Source: Plectrocnemia conspersa (Eukaryota; Arthropoda; Insecta; Trichoptera; Polycentropodidae). Taken from it: a stretch of DNA of 64,000 nt. The notes under the pieces are model-generated. The model saw only the letters and a list, made by a program, of their open reading frames with translations. It was not told where the DNA came from and ran no database searches. Below are positions 1-13,390 of the stretch, piece after piece; positions within the stretch are counted from its first letter, which is position 1; every line of letters begins with the position of its first letter. The position numbers were made by a program, and so were the translations under genes. The stretch is taken from assembly GCA_009617715.1 (NCBI GenBank), contig VTFK01000218.1, forward strand, positions 1 through 64,000, read 5' to 3'.

Positions 1-1669
1 ACATACATAATCAATTTTATATTATGAAACTAAATATACAAGGTTGCTATTAAATGGTATATTTAAATAAATTGCATATTTCTAATAATTAATAACATTA
101 GCTATGGAAAACTATATATGTACTACGTTAATTTATGTGAAAATTACAGTTGTTAAATTGTGATTATACAATTAGTTGCATTTCATGAATTACAATTAAC
201 TTGTGAATTTTTATTTAATTAAAAAAAACACATTGTGCATAGTTTGTACTTATACTTTCTATATATTTTTTTACTACGCAGAAAATGAAGTATCTCATTA
301 TTAAAGAATTGTCTATACCTAATATGTAAGTCCTAGCTCGATTTTAATAAATCAATATGCTATTTATCCGTGAGATTAGGAAATCTAGGTAAACCTAATC
401 TGTGATAATCGGTCCAATTATAATTATATAATAACTACTAATTAAAAGACCATATGATGACTGAAATTAATTAAACCCAGATCTTTTAGGTCAATAGTCA
501 GTGACTCATCGTGCTGGTTATATTGTAAAATTGGATATAATCGTTTTTTTTTATTTTTTAACTAAACGTGTTAAACGTTAAAGTTCAATATTTAAAAAAA
601 AAATGAAAAATGGCTGCTCGTCTCTAAGGGTCGCCTCGTTCGATTCGGCGTAGCTCCACATAGTGCGAGCTGGGCTGAACTTATTATAGTTATCCTATGA
701 AATGTGCAATTCAGAGACGCTGTTTTTAATAGTTGTAGTACGTTGAAGTTTTCTAGACTTTTTTTGTTAATTATGGTCCAACGGAAATAATAATTTATTT
801 TTTCTATAATTTATTTAATTTAAACATATCAATCGGGCAACTGAATCTTTGTGGCAAAAGTGCTGATTATTTTTTTAATGAAATAGTACATGTTACACTT
901 CACCTTAAATTTATAAAATAAAACATTATCACAAAATATAATTACAACAAAAATATATTTTGTTAAATAATTTGCTTAAATTTTTATATAAAAAAATCCC
1001 TTTTAAATAAACAAGGCGCTATATCAGTTTAAACTATATTGTACATTTATTATAGTTTAAATTACTAAATTTAAACATAATTACTTACTTTGTGCAATAC
1101 ATTGATATTTAGATATATGTAGATACATGTGGATCGTTTATGCTGTTGCTGTGTGTTGTAAAATTACAAGCAATGATTGCGCCTGAGAGGAAATTTTAGC
1201 ATCATATCGCCAGCTCATTTTTGTTGAATATATTTTCTAGCACTACGCTCAAATGCCGTTTAGGTATACACAAATATTATGTATGACTTGTCGTATCCTA
1301 TTTAATGTAAATAGAAATAAATTAATTAATAGTAGAAAAACACAAATTTTCAGAGTTAAAATATCACTTTATTATAGAATTGTTTATACTTAATATGTAC
1401 AATTTGAACTAGTCATCACAATCTGTGATGCTCAATCGAAATTTTAATTGCACATTTATCACTAATTCTAATCTCGCAAATTAAAAAAATGTTCATTTGG
1501 GATCTTTATTGCATACTTTATAAAATAATAATTTAAAAAGTAGAACAGCACCTAGCTATATTTTTAATAAAAGTAACGGGTATAGAAAAATTTATACATA
1601 CATATTTTTTTATAAAAATGTAGATAAATCATTTCATTTTCACGATTGATATTATATTATATTCTATGA
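1..1669. other. AT-rich noncoding stretch
   Basis: Long A and T runs with stops in every frame. The only GC-richer patch is at about 610-700. No exon, RNA gene or transposon recognised. Confidence 0.7.
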
Positions 1670-1743
1670 ACTTTTACTAATAAATGTTTTTTTTTTGTTA
1701 CAGGTAATGAAATTTCGATTTTAAAAAATGACCAGTTGTAAGT
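1670..1743 (+). promoter_or_regulatory. Candidate recursive-splicing (ratchet) site 1 with cryptic exon
   Basis: A branch-point-like TTTACTAAT at 1673-1681 is followed by ten T's (1687-1696), then GTTACAG ending at 1703, which abuts GTAATGA from 1704. A 3' splice site is thus fused to a 5' splice site with no exon between. A perfect GTAAGT donor follows at 1738-1743, so a 34-nt cryptic exon (1704-1737) is also defined. In Drosophila, ratchet points in very long introns have a pyrimidine tract, AG/GT juxtaposition and often a short downstream cryptic exon. The same 24-nt core recurs at 31676-31699 on the same strand. What is seen is the motif; its use in splicing is inferred. An ordinary 34-nt microexon is the main alternative. 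Confidence 0.6.
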
Positions 1744-4584
1744 AATTTTATCTGCTACTGTATAATATGTAATTTTTAACCTTTACTTATTGTGGAAACT
1801 ATCATTTTTATTTACTTTGCCTAATTTTTAACGTTTAGATAATATAAATAACAGTTCTATAACCATATCTAAGATTATTTACAGTTATATAAAGATTAAA
1901 TCGTCCATGATAATTAATGCGAAAAGTCAGTTGAATCAATCTTCCGTTTCATTTATCTCTCAAAATCGGTTATTGAAAGCGGATGTCGAGTTAGCTCTCC
2001 GTAGTTAACTATTGCACGGTCATTATACTATTTATAGTACTCCAGCTAATGACGACTCAACCCCGTATTCAAAAACTAGTAGTCCCGTGACAAATTGAAT
2101 TTAGTACTCCGAGACATATTTTGAAAGTGAAATTTCTCCCACAATAAAACGCCATCGTAACTCTCCACCTTAATGGGCGAGCGAGCGCCAAAATTCCGTT
2201 TCTTGTTTCCGTTTTACTCTCCGGAGCAAAATAGAGAAAGATGAAAGTGGATAACATCACTTAACCGCGTGTTATTTTTGGCTTCGGGACACACTGACGC
2301 GAGCTTCTTCTTCCATCTAGTGAATTTCGGCTTGTTGCTCCTTGACTGATTTATGATGTCGAGTCTGATTTTTTAAAAGTTAAATGCGGAATGCCCGCGG
2401 TCCAGACACGCGATACTCTAAAAACTTGATAATGACTCACGAAAAATCGACGATAACCATTCGTCGATATGCGTGATAGTAATTGGCCTGTTATACTTTC
2501 AAACATTCCCACGTTCGACATTTGAAATATTTTGATTGGCTGTCTTTGGTGGTTGCCATAATCATACTATCCGTACAATATTTATAATAAAATAAACGCA
2601 CTATCTTAAATTAATATTACTGGAATATTAACCTTTAGGCCCTGCTCATTTAAGAAGGTTAAAATACACAAAAAAAAAACATGTAAATGCTCATATCTTA
2701 TGGTAATAAAAATGTAGGGGAATACTTTAATATATTAGAAGTTAAAACCACTCACAAGTTTACCAGGTTTCAGTCGTAGTAATGTGTGTCTTAAATGGTG
2801 GTAGAAATTATAAAACACGGACCCTTTTATTCCATTCAAAATGAGAAACTGTTGCTTAAATTCATTGAAGACTTATTTCAGTTTATGACTTTGAATGATG
2901 AGCAGGCAAAATAACTTAAATACGTTTATAGCAGGAAGAACTGTCAATAAATGTTTTGATATGTTCTTTGAACTTATATCGAAAGTTTAAGCTTTCGTAA
3001 GCTCAGAGCCATTGCGACTAAGTTGAAAAAACAATAGAGGGGTGTTTTAAATGTATTTTAAGTCAGTGTTATATAGATCAAAATTCTGGACTTATATATT
3101 TGTACGTAGCATATAAATTGAAACCCTTTCTATCTCAACATAAATACATTTATGAAGGTAATATCACCTTTGCGTGACTGACATGATGATATTTATGGCA
3201 AGGGATAATGATTTTTTATTTGTGACGTCTAAATTCAATATGATACTTCAAAATGTAAACTGTATTGGACCTATTTTAACAACACTAAAATTTAATAAAT
3301 AAGTTTTAAAATTCTATACAGTAAGAATCGATCTTAATAAATGTTTTTATTAAAACTTTTTTTGGGATCAGTTGATGTACAATTTTAAAAGACAGTCTTA
3401 TAGTCTCTTTATATTTCCGCACATTGAATGTGTGAGATATTTAATATATTTTGTAGCTATGCATGTGACATACAGACCACACATGTATGTGTATCAAATG
3501 CTTCATTAAAAGCTATTTATGTATCACTTGATCCCTACGCCGAGTTTGCTAAAGACACATAAAACATTTTAACAACCCTTAAAACTAATTAATTATTTCA
3601 TTAATTAGTCCCATTCTAAATATGCTACTTTATAGCATAACATTAAATGCGTTAATTAATTATTTTTGTACCGTTGAATTTTTACTTTGCGCTATTATGA
3701 TTGGTTTTAATCAATACATCAGATTCAACTGAATAAATAAATGTTTACGTACAGCTTTTCAGTAAATATTTATCGCAATGTAAACGTTCTCTTTATACAT
3801 ACATTTTTCACATAAACAAAAAATTAATCTCCTACAGGAAATAACAAACAACGCATCGATGATAGCTCGCTTCTGCTTTTAAATGTTTCAGTTAGCTTTG
3901 CAAAACAAATTATTCGCAACGCAAGACATAAATAGAATAGCAAGAAAAACCCTCTAAATGAGCAACTAACCCAATTTCACGCAAATATATAAATACAGGC
4001 ATATATTCATGCACATGATATTTTCGGAAAATATAAGTTTTTTAATTTATAGCTATGAAATTATCGATGACGATTCTCGTTGAATTACGGCTCCTTTCAT
4101 TCTGATTCTGTTTCCTTAAGATGACTGAAACGAATAGCTTTGTTTACTTGAATTGCAAATTCCCTAATGGAATTTTGGACTTATTTTTATCGAAAGTGAT
4201 TTTCAGGTATGAAATTCCATTCTTGCCGCAATGTAGAATGTCTAAATTTCAATGCGAATGGTCTCGCATATCCGGTTGGTTTTTTTCATCATAATTGTTC
4301 TTTGTGTATGATTAATTAATTTAAAAATAAAAAAACATGCATAATGGATACTAATATATTGTTCATTATAACATTTAACATAAATGAAAATAGGAAGCTA
4401 TAAATATGAATCATTTTAAGCTCCAAACATTTTGTAGCATAATAATTAAGCTACCAATTGCGAATATTTTTTAGTTAATAACTATTAATCTAAATTTTAT
4501 TTAATATTTTTTTCTAAATATATTATTATATTAGAAGTCGGTGAAAGACAAAGTATATATTTATATTGAAATATATATCTCACC
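1744..4584. other. Noncoding, with a GC-richer patch
   Basis: The part from about 1900 to 2560 is less AT-rich, including a GAGCGAGCGCC run near 2178 and CCCGCGGTCC near 2395. It may be regulatory, but no known element is recognised. The rest is AT-rich with no feature. Confidence 0.6.
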
Positions 4585-5160
4585 TTAGATCAAATTTTCC
4601 GTTCGGTTAATTTTCATTATATAACGAATGGCAAATCGAACGCTTTCCGTGGAACGCCAAACGTATAAATATATACCCTCCACTCCAGTTTATTTTTAAT
4701 CTCTTTAGCGTAGCTTTGTCCTCAAACTGAATGCTGTTGTTTTCGAGGTGATGTGGCAATTTCGTGGAAAATGCTCTCGGAACCAGCGCTCCTGTTGTTA
4801 ACAAAGCCTCGGCAACGGCGGCTGATGCAGCGAACTTATTTCATTACAAAGAGGTAATTCGTTATAACCGAAATGCAATTAAATTTCCACCCGCTCGGGG
4901 ATTTATATACAAATACAACATTACATGCATTTCGTTCCCACTGTTCCCATAGTTTCCATAGATCGAATCGAATGTATATGGAGAGCAAACCGCATCAAAG
5001 ACCAATTGCGCTTCGGTGGAGATAATACCGACCGCAATTAACCTTTTCCGCTCAGTTGTTTGTGTTGAAAAGATAAAGAATCGGGTACTAAGTCATCGCG
5101 ACTTTCTTTTCTGCAGGTTCCAATGAAGTGTTGAACATTGCCGATTATTCACGCGGTTTA
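4585..5160. other. GC-richer noncoding block
   Basis: Base composition is clearly more balanced than on either side. Short open frames exist on both strands but none resembles a known protein. A good-looking 3' splice acceptor (pyrimidine-rich, ending CTGCAG at 5116) is followed by GTTCC, which is not a usable donor, and no exon follows in frame. Candidate conserved noncoding DNA. Confidence 0.45.
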
Positions 5161-7554
5161 TTTTGTTAAAATTTTATAACCCGTAAACGAAGATTAGATA
5201 TTTAAAAAAAATATAGCGTAATTTTATTTCACAAGCTTCAGATAAAAAGTATGTTCGATCATCCATTATTAATATTGGCAATATGAAGCAGTAATTCTTA
5301 AACTTTTAGAAAAGATTTTATATCCTACGTCTTTCATGATTCCAGCCTAAATTTTTATTTTTTATGGCATAGATTTTAAATTCTTCACACAATTGTAATT
5401 TATTTTCTTAAAGAACCATAAATTAATTTTAAGAGATTAAATAATATTTTCATCTATCAATGCATATTTTGATCTGAGTCGGTAACTTAGGTAATAAATT
5501 AGTGATTATTATACAATTATAATTTCGATCGATATACGCAGATTAGGTTTTTAAAAGAGAGACAGAAATTCAACATTTGTCATTAAAAAATTCCACAGCT
5601 GCATAATAATAACTCAAAAATATGATGATCTTATGAAATTGCTGCAATTACAAAGTGGATTTTTTTCATTATTTCTTGTGACTTTTTGTCGGCTTTTTGC
5701 TTAGTCATAGCTGTCATAATTCTGAATATAGATGATTATTTGATTGTCAAGTATATTTATTTTTAATTTCAACTGCTTAATATTTTTCTCTGATTTTAAG
5801 TAAAAGTATGTGTATTATAGGAAATGTAAGTGTATTATACCAATGTAAATTACTAATATCATTGTAAAATATTTTTAAATTAAAATCATATTAACATTTG
5901 TTATATTGTATATAAATTTATATATTATAAACATACATCATTTTTTATTTATATTTACATATTCTTAAATATACATATATTAATTATCTATGACCAGAAA
6001 TTTTGTTGTTTAAAATTTTCGCTGTGTGCAATATTAGTTTTTGCAATAATCACCGAACCATAAACTGCAATGGTACAGGGATGGGGGGAAATTGATCACA
6101 TGCAATTTTAAAGTATGTTTTAAGAGTTAGTGCAATATTCATTAGGAAATAAATAAATTCTAAATATTCCATTAAATTTATAAACAAATACTTTACGAAT
6201 AGTTGGATAAAAATTGGAATACCGAATAGTTTAAAAAAAGGTTAAATTCTCTGGTACTATAGCTATAGTATAAGCCTTTCGAAAAGCTCGGGCTCAACCT
6301 TGGAAGTTCTAATTTACTCAATAAAAATACTACATTATAAAATGCATAAAAAAGTGCGTCTTTAATAATTTGATAAGTGTACCTGCTGAATGGAATCAAG
6401 CTTTCTTTTAGTTCAAATTAGGTGCGAAGTGCTCTTATATAAAGCTTTGGTTCATATAAAACGGATATAACAAAGTATTTATCTTTGGAAAGTAACTCGC
6501 GTTTAAAATCTGTGCATACCTCCTCTGAAAAGACATGCCTCATAATAATAAATCCTCTTTTGAAGCCAATCCAAAATCTGAATTCACGTGTATTTGATAG
6601 CATTAATGCCAACGTCTACTGCGATCGGAAAACATTAATTAAGAAAATATTTTTATTACTTTACCATAAAACACATATTGACTTATTTCTCAATCTAACA
6701 TCGTATTTTTATAGTCAATAAATTGCACCTTTTCACGCGTTCACGTATTCAGTAAATCGAACCAGTTTATTGGCGTTCGGAATAAATTAATTAACGGCGT
6801 CCTGTGTCGCAATTTTCCGATCGACAATTACCGCTTTAGATCGTATCAGTTAGTAAATATTTACCAGTAGTCTAGACCGCCACGTTCGTGTCATTAGTAG
6901 CTGATTTGGCATTGACCACAGTCGAATGAGCTTAGCTTGACTTATACGTACTAGTTTAATTGCAAGGTATAGATATATGAACCTTTGCACTAACGAAGCT
7001 CGGTTTAGTAAGAACTTGATGTCCTATTATATACATACAAAGACTATATTTATTACTAAAAAGTTTTCCAACTGTCGCGAATTTTAAAACGCAGTTTTCT
7101 ATCTGCATGTCCGTGACTATTTTGTATTATGCAAGATAATATGATTAATTGTTCATCTCGTATTCGTCATTAATTTCAACATATAAATCTATACGATGTA
7201 TATCATTAGTAGCTTTCGATTCATATTCTCAATAATACACGTGCACAAACAATGAAATACACCTTGCAAACATCATAAATGCATTTTATTATATGCACAT
7301 TAGCAATCACTCTTCGATTAGAAAGTGTATGAGCTAATGGATCTCCGGCATTAATAAAGTATCAGAAATGCATCATGCACGCTGTATACTTACACGAAGC
7401 CGTATTTAATAGTAGCTTTCGTTGAAAATAATTATACTTCTAATTAATTATACATTACCCATGCAGTTTTCTTATTTATGTAAGGATATATTTTTTAATT
7501 AATCAAAGTCTTCGTTTTATTATTCTACAATCAAAATTGAACCGGCGATTTTTT
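5161..7554. other. AT-rich noncoding stretch
   Basis: Apart from the short dispersed repeat at 5838-5887, nothing is recognised. The open frames near 6193-6721 overlap on both strands and have no family signature. Confidence 0.65.
5838..5887 (+). repeat. 50-bp dispersed repeat, copy 1
   Basis: Begins TACCAATGTAAATTACTAAT and matches 29599-29648 with a few substitutions and small gaps. The clear similarity stops at about 50 bp. Probably the remains of an unrecognised mobile element. Confidence 0.5.
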
Positions 7555-7935
7555 GCTTTATCGCCAGAATGGCTCTCCTTTTAAAAAATGCACACCAGAT
7601 TTTTTACGAGTCCGAAAAACAAATATAAAAAATACGCCTTTCGCGATTTACGACGACGGATGTACGTACAATTAGACCCGCGGTCTGCCAGGCCCCAATC
7701 TGGGGGTGTAATTCGCCCCGGGTGCGTAAAATTCACCTCGTCTCGGGCCATAACCGAGCGTTATAAATTTATCAGCGGTCGGTATCGTCTTTGCTTTTTT
7801 TACGACCCTCTCCCCCCTAAAGGTTCAATATTGTCGAAGAAGAAACTCAGCAAATTATTCCACCTTGGAGTTCTTCTTAGTCGATTACGTCCGGAAGAGT
7901 CGGTCGATTCGGCCAATCCCCGGTCTTAATCAAAT
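7555..7935. other. GC-rich noncoding island
   Basis: Contains GC-rich stretches such as GACCCGCGGTCTGCC and CGCCCCGGGTGCG in AT-rich surroundings. A 113-codon open frame on + covers it, but the translation has no domain and its AT-rich ends read as low-complexity basic sequence, so it is not called a gene. Candidate regulatory island. Confidence 0.45.
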
Positions 7936-8360
7936 TAGGAACGGAATCGAGATGAGTCCAAGCCGTGTACATACTATAAATGGCTAATGGAAATAATACA
8001 AGGACTAGGTGCTATTATAGTAAAAAGATTTCCAAGCAACTTCTCCATATTAATAAATGTATGCTTATCGTTTATATTATTTTACAATTTTTATACAGAC
8101 TTTTATTTATATAATTTTTCATAACATATGTTCTTAAATTATTTAAAAACATTAATAAAAATCGGGCTCGTATTTAAAACACTCGTATATTAAAGAAAAT
8201 ATATCCATATTAATTGATTTGTTCCAAATATTATACTAAAATTATTAATACAAAATACACCTTTATTTTTTATTATTTAAATTTGTTATAAAATAATTTT
8301 ATTTATTAATTATTCCTATCGGAATCACTGCTGTCTTTCACTGATAGCCCAATGAAATCT

Positions 8361-8790
8361 TTTTGTGAAACTAACTAGAAATCTATCCAATGACACTTAC
8401 TTTTAGCTTCGGAAAATGGTGCTTGGAAAATGTGACATTGCTTTGTCATTGAATAGATTTATAACTCGCATTACTACAATTTTACTCGGGTGATGCTTTT
8501 CTGCGAAATTTTGCACAATTTTTCACATTTAACCGATATCTCTAATCTCATATAAAGTGTACTGATTTTCAGCCTCTTTCTCCTTCTCAGTCGAAATTTC
8601 CTCTGTAGTCTCGTGCTGTTCCTCGCGCTGCAGATGTATTAGTTACTTTTTATTTTCGTCCTCATTTACTTTCAGTCCCATGTTCTTACCAAAAGACAAT
8701 TGTATTAACAAAACCGTCATTGCAATTAGGCTACAGTTTTCTTCAAGCAAAATTGAGGATTCTCCTGATGCTTAATCCAATGCTTTATTG
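8361..8790 (-). pseudogene. Tigger/pogo transposase remnant (C-terminal part), copy 1
   Basis: Read on the minus strand, broken frames give GKNMGLKVNEDE, then an acidic Glu-rich stretch, then NLFNDKAMSHF near the end. These are the C-terminal landmarks of Tigger transposases, a branch of the pogo/CENP-B-like DDE transposases that cut and paste at TA dinucleotides. The whole segment also aligns in the same orientation with 12918-13310. It has frameshifts and stops, and no catalytic core or terminal repeat was found next to it, so it is an old fragment. Family assignment is confident; exact borders are approximate. Confidence 0.7.
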
Positions 8791-11029
8791 ATGATCGTGA
8801 GGCTAAGATTTGTTCCTTTATTTAAAAATTTAATTTAACATGTTCGATATTTATTTGTGTATATGCGCTACGTGTCAACATAGAAGGAATACATTTGCTT
8901 TATCTCAGGAATACCTAACCGTACCTAGCAGTTCTCAGTAAGTATGTTACGTAACAGAGAAATGACCGCGCATATTTTATGATAGGGATAGCTGGCGAAG
9001 TGACAAAAGGTATTGCATACACGAAATTATTTTTGCTATTTGTACCCTTTTATCTCCATTCAGACAGAAACATATCTAAATATAAGTAAGTCTAAATAAT
9101 TGTATTAAAATAAAAAAAAACGATATAATTAAAATGTGTCGACATGTGTTTTTTTAAATCAAACTTAATTTATATTTTATTTTTTTAATAAATAAAATAC
9201 AATTATCTAAACACAATTTTAAAAATGCAAATCAAAAATGTAAAAAAAACAATTTTTTGAATAAGTTAGGCCAAATTGTTTGTGACTAAAAGGATTATGC
9301 AGTATTTGCGTAATTTTAATTCTATAATATATTTTTTATTTTATAACATTTATATCTCAAATTTAATTAATATTACTTTTAACATGAGTATTCGAAAGAT
9401 AAATCTTTCGAAAATAAATTTTATTGCGATATTCTAAAATTTATAATTAGTGTGCAATAATTAAAATAATAAAACAAAAAAACATCACAATCATTAATCA
9501 TATAAATCTGTTTTTTTTTTAATTTGTCGCATTTTGAAAAAAAATATATATTTATTTTATTGGGATAAATTGGGCGAGTGGTGCTCTGGTCCATGGTATA
9601 AAAATTTAAGAGGCATCCAGAAGCGGTCGATGAAAGACGATACATCTATTTTGTGATGAACGATGTTGTCCAAGATTTATTGTTCCAAAAGAAAAATTTC
9701 CAAAAAAAATATTTTATATTTAATGAGTGTTTTAATTTGAATATTAATATATTGAAACATTAGTTGCCGGGGTACACTAATTAATGCTTTGGTTTTACTA
9801 ATCAATAAATATGTTGAATCATGCGAGCGGTACTCGGATTATTTTGTCGGTCAATTAAATAAAATAATAATGTCAATACCGGTAATACCGGTATTGACTG
9901 TTTTTCTCTCGGTAATACCGGTATTATTGCCATCCCTAATGCGTACTGTTCGTTTATTAAGTCAAAATTGAATCAAAAGTTTGCTCGTATTGTGAAACAC
10001 TCGTATACCAGTTACTCGTAACTATTTAAAAACTTGAACGCTCGCACAGCTACAAGTACAATATGAAAATTTAAGATGCAAAAGTAAATAATTGTGAATT
10101 TCTTGTAGTTCAATAAAATCCAAAAAGTTGGATATTACATGCCAATCTATTTTATTATTTTAATTTTTTAAAGCAAGATTTACCTTAAATATATAAATCA
10201 TAGTCTAAATTTACAATTGGAATGAAAAAATATCTATCTATCAAATTTGTGAATTGTGTTGATCATAACTTATTTGAATATTTTGTTATGATAGTTTGAT
10301 ATGATAATAAGAGTGTTGAAGTTCAATTGATTATCAAAAATCCAATATCAATTATCCTTATTTTATTACTATATTTTAGTATAACAGTATCCAATGAAGA
10401 ATAAATAATTTTATAATATTTTTAATTTATTTATTGAGCCCCAACCAAATAGCTTATGTAAATGGTATTAAAGGCATAGACAATCATTTACGTTTTCAAT
10501 TACTTTATAAATTCATTGAGATTTTCCCTTGCTTATGTAAATATTTTTATAAGATGTAAAGTTGTTATTTTATTGAATATAATATCACTATGATATTTGT
10601 TTTTTAATAAAGCTATAATTTGTGAAAAAATATAGAAAATTAAGTAAAGATCTTATATCGTTTAAGTTGCAAATTCAGACCTCTAAACGTATTACATTTT
10701 ATTTAATTAATTATAATTTATCAACAGGAAACATAATCTCCTTCTAGTTTATCTACCGTACGAATATATACGTACGAATATATTCTTATGCCTTCTTAAG
10801 CGATATGATTCAATTTTTTTATACCAAAAAGCATTCGTAGATTTCCAACAAATAAAATATATAAACCTCAAAATTACCCTTGTACTTCTGTGGTAAAAAT
10901 TGGCCACTTCACGTCAAAAAAATAACACTTAGCGCCTATTTCAATTCCAGTATTTAGATATGGTCGTGTGAGTGTGTATTTTGGCGTCTACATACACACG
11001 GATAGTAGGTACGTTATATAGTACAAAAA
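8791..11029. other. AT-rich noncoding stretch
   Basis: Very AT-rich with long T and A runs (for example 9100-9260). The only structured piece is the GGTAATACCGG repeat near 9.9 kb. A duplicated CGTACGAATATA lies at about 10757-10785. No gene. Confidence 0.6.
9866..9940. repeat. GGTAATACCGGTATT palindromic cluster, possible hAT-type end
   Basis: The palindrome AATACCGGTATT occurs at 9884-9895 and 9914-9925, with a further CAATACCGG half-site at 9874-9882. On the minus strand the block starts TAGGGATGGCAATAATACCG, which resembles hAT terminal sequences with ACCGGTATT subterminal repeats. No partner end or target duplication was found, so the call is tentative. Confidence 0.4.
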
Positions 11030-12430
11030 CAAACTTTCCCATCTTGGCGGCTCCGTGCCTTTGTGTATTTTCGACGTCTTAAGTGACGTTTCTGAATTTA
11101 ACTCCTGGGCCCTAATTCGTTTTCGCCTTAATACAATTCACCGACTTAATTGCGTCAACATGGGGCCGATCGGTCAATTATGTCGAATTTATTGAATATT
11201 CTTTACTCACATATCGTGAGCCAAATCGTGGATTCAATTATAGCAATATGTTTATGTACATCGGGGTAATTTAGACATTACTTTCACTACAAAGTGTTAA
11301 TTTATATCGACCGTAAAAATGGACAACAACGCAAATTTTATGTTTACAAGTTTATATCAGAAAAAAACACGTTAGAAATTAATAATTTAATTAATGAAGA
11401 GTGCTTTTCAAATATAAAAACAACAACAAAAAAATCAATGAATGCGCGAAATGGTGATTGTTTAACAGCGAAATAAAATTGTTGCTGCTTTCTTTTAGAT
11501 AATTAATTTAAAATAAAATCACATCATTAACATTTACTTTATCTTGTATTATTATATTACATAGTATATATCCAATACACCCAATAATATATTGATTACG
11601 TCTGCCTTATATTTTTCCAATCAATTAGTAATTCAGGTTTTCGGATCAGGTGCTCAAATTTTCAACGTATTGATTTAAATAACAATAGTTTCTATATATT
11701 CGGTAAGTCTCGCATCTATAAAGCAATATCGAACATACGTAACAGCGCAATGCAATCCATAATTTTAATTTTGATGAATGTGCTTCTGACTATCATAATC
11801 TTCATTTTATTGTATTTGTTTTTTCATCTATCCATATTTTCAAGCATTTATTAAATATCTCATTTACTTAAACACAATTAAGTAAATAAGATATCTAATA
11901 CCGATCCTAAATGTCGCATCTAAAGACTCTTAATAATTAGAGATTATCATTCTGTCCCTCAACAACCAAAATCATTCGTCAACCCTCATTAAAAACAATA
12001 AGCTCACTAAAAGTCTTGTCAAGAATCTCGGTCTCGTCGTAGGTTTTCACTAACCGACACGAATTCTCGCGTTGTTTTATACGCCCCGACGATAACGTAG
12101 TCTCCCAGGACTCATCTTGTCGAGAAGGAAAGGCATGATAATATCCTCCCGGAGGATCTTGCGTGACGGGGCCCGCAACGTAATTAATACCTTTCATTGT
12201 GGATGTTAATTTCGGCCGGCGAATGTCGAGCCCAGAAATTTGTCGTCGTTTTTAATTAAAAATGTACGCGGCGTAGTTCTCGGATACGTGAAAAAAAGCG
12301 AGCGCCCAATTTGTTACGCCGTGTCGCTTCATAATCCTTCTGCACGTTAACGTTTTCACGTGTGTGCGAAGAGAAGCGACGCGGATCGCTCAAATTAAAC
12401 GAATACCGGACAAAAAAGTTTACGTACATG
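11030..12430. other. Two GC-richer noncoding blocks
   Basis: Blocks at about 11030-11260 and 11940-12430 are distinctly GC-richer than the 11280-11930 stretch between them. The second contains CTCCCGGAGGATC, GACGGGGCCCGC and TTCGGCCGGCG. No domain is seen in any frame. The second block is among the strongest candidate regulatory islands in the window. Confidence 0.45.
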
Positions 12431-12917
12431 CCGTATATGTCTATATTGTTTTATAGCTCGCAAACAACTAAAAATGTGTGTATTTTTTTAATAAACTGTG
12501 ATGTTATTATTATATACTACAGTAGTATTCAAAAAAGATAATATACTCTTACTCATGTATAAACTAGTGAATAGCATAGTATGTTACGTTACTGATTTAT
12601 ATATTTTTTATCAGCTGTTATGGTAGTGTCCTACCTGCGAATTAAATCACCTCTGTAAAATGTTTAATGTTTCAGTGCAGAAATTAAATATTTGAACTCA
12701 CATGATTGATTGAAAGTCGAAGATGTTTGATAGCATCTAATTTAAATTTATTTTAATCATCATAAATGTTGGATCAATTCCAGAAGTTATTAGCTCATAT
12801 TGCTACACCTTGCTCCAACTTTTGAAGTATTTTATTAAGACAGTTATTGACTTCCAATTTTTAATTTTCAATCATCGATTAATGTAAAATACGTACATAT
12901 TAGCTTAATGAAATATT
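12431..12917. other. AT-rich noncoding stretch
   Basis: Nothing recognised; the Tigger similarity starts at about 12918. Confidence 0.6.
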
Positions 12918-13310
12918 TTTTTGTAGAAATTTTACTAGGAATCTATCCAATGACATTTGCTCTTACCTCCTTTTGAGGATTTGACGAAAATATGACATTG
13001 CATTGTCACTGAATAGATTCATAGCTCGCACTGCTACAGTGATTTTCAACGATATTTTGTATTGTTCTTCACATTTTACAAATATCTCTAATCACATTTT
13101 AAGTGAGGCGTTTTTTAGATTTTTCTCCTTCTCCTCAAACAAGATTTGATCTGTAAGCCTCGTGCTATTATTTCTCAAGATGCAGATCTATTAGTTCTTC
13201 GGTTGCAGCTTCCTGCACTAATTCTTAAATATCGTCCTCATTCACTAGTCCCATGTTCTTCAAGTTGTCCACATTGAGGATTTTCCTGCCTCGATGTTGA
13301 CGCGCTGTAG
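12918..13310 (-). pseudogene. Tigger transposase C-terminal remnant, copy 2
   Basis: Minus-strand frames contain NLFSDNAMSYFRQILKRR and, upstream, KNMGL-VNEDDI followed by ELVQEAATEELIDL. These are typical of the region after the DDE domain in Tigger transposases. The segment matches 8361-8790 along most of its length. Several stops and frameshifts interrupt it. Probably the tail of the transposase whose core lies at 14289-14530. Confidence 0.75.
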
Positions 13311-13390
13311 AAACAATATTTTAATCACGACTTACTTTTAGCAATAACATCTAATGTCCTTAAGTATTTTGTAAATATTGTGGGGACCAC

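Noticed and set aside
5095..5170. Possible exon after the CTGCAG acceptor at 5116
   Set aside because: The frame hits a stop within six codons in one phase, and the only in-phase donor candidate (CGCG/GTTTAT) is poor.
7588..7929. 113-codon open frame on +
   Set aside because: Starts in low-complexity AT-rich DNA and has no motif; probably an accident of a GC-rich island.
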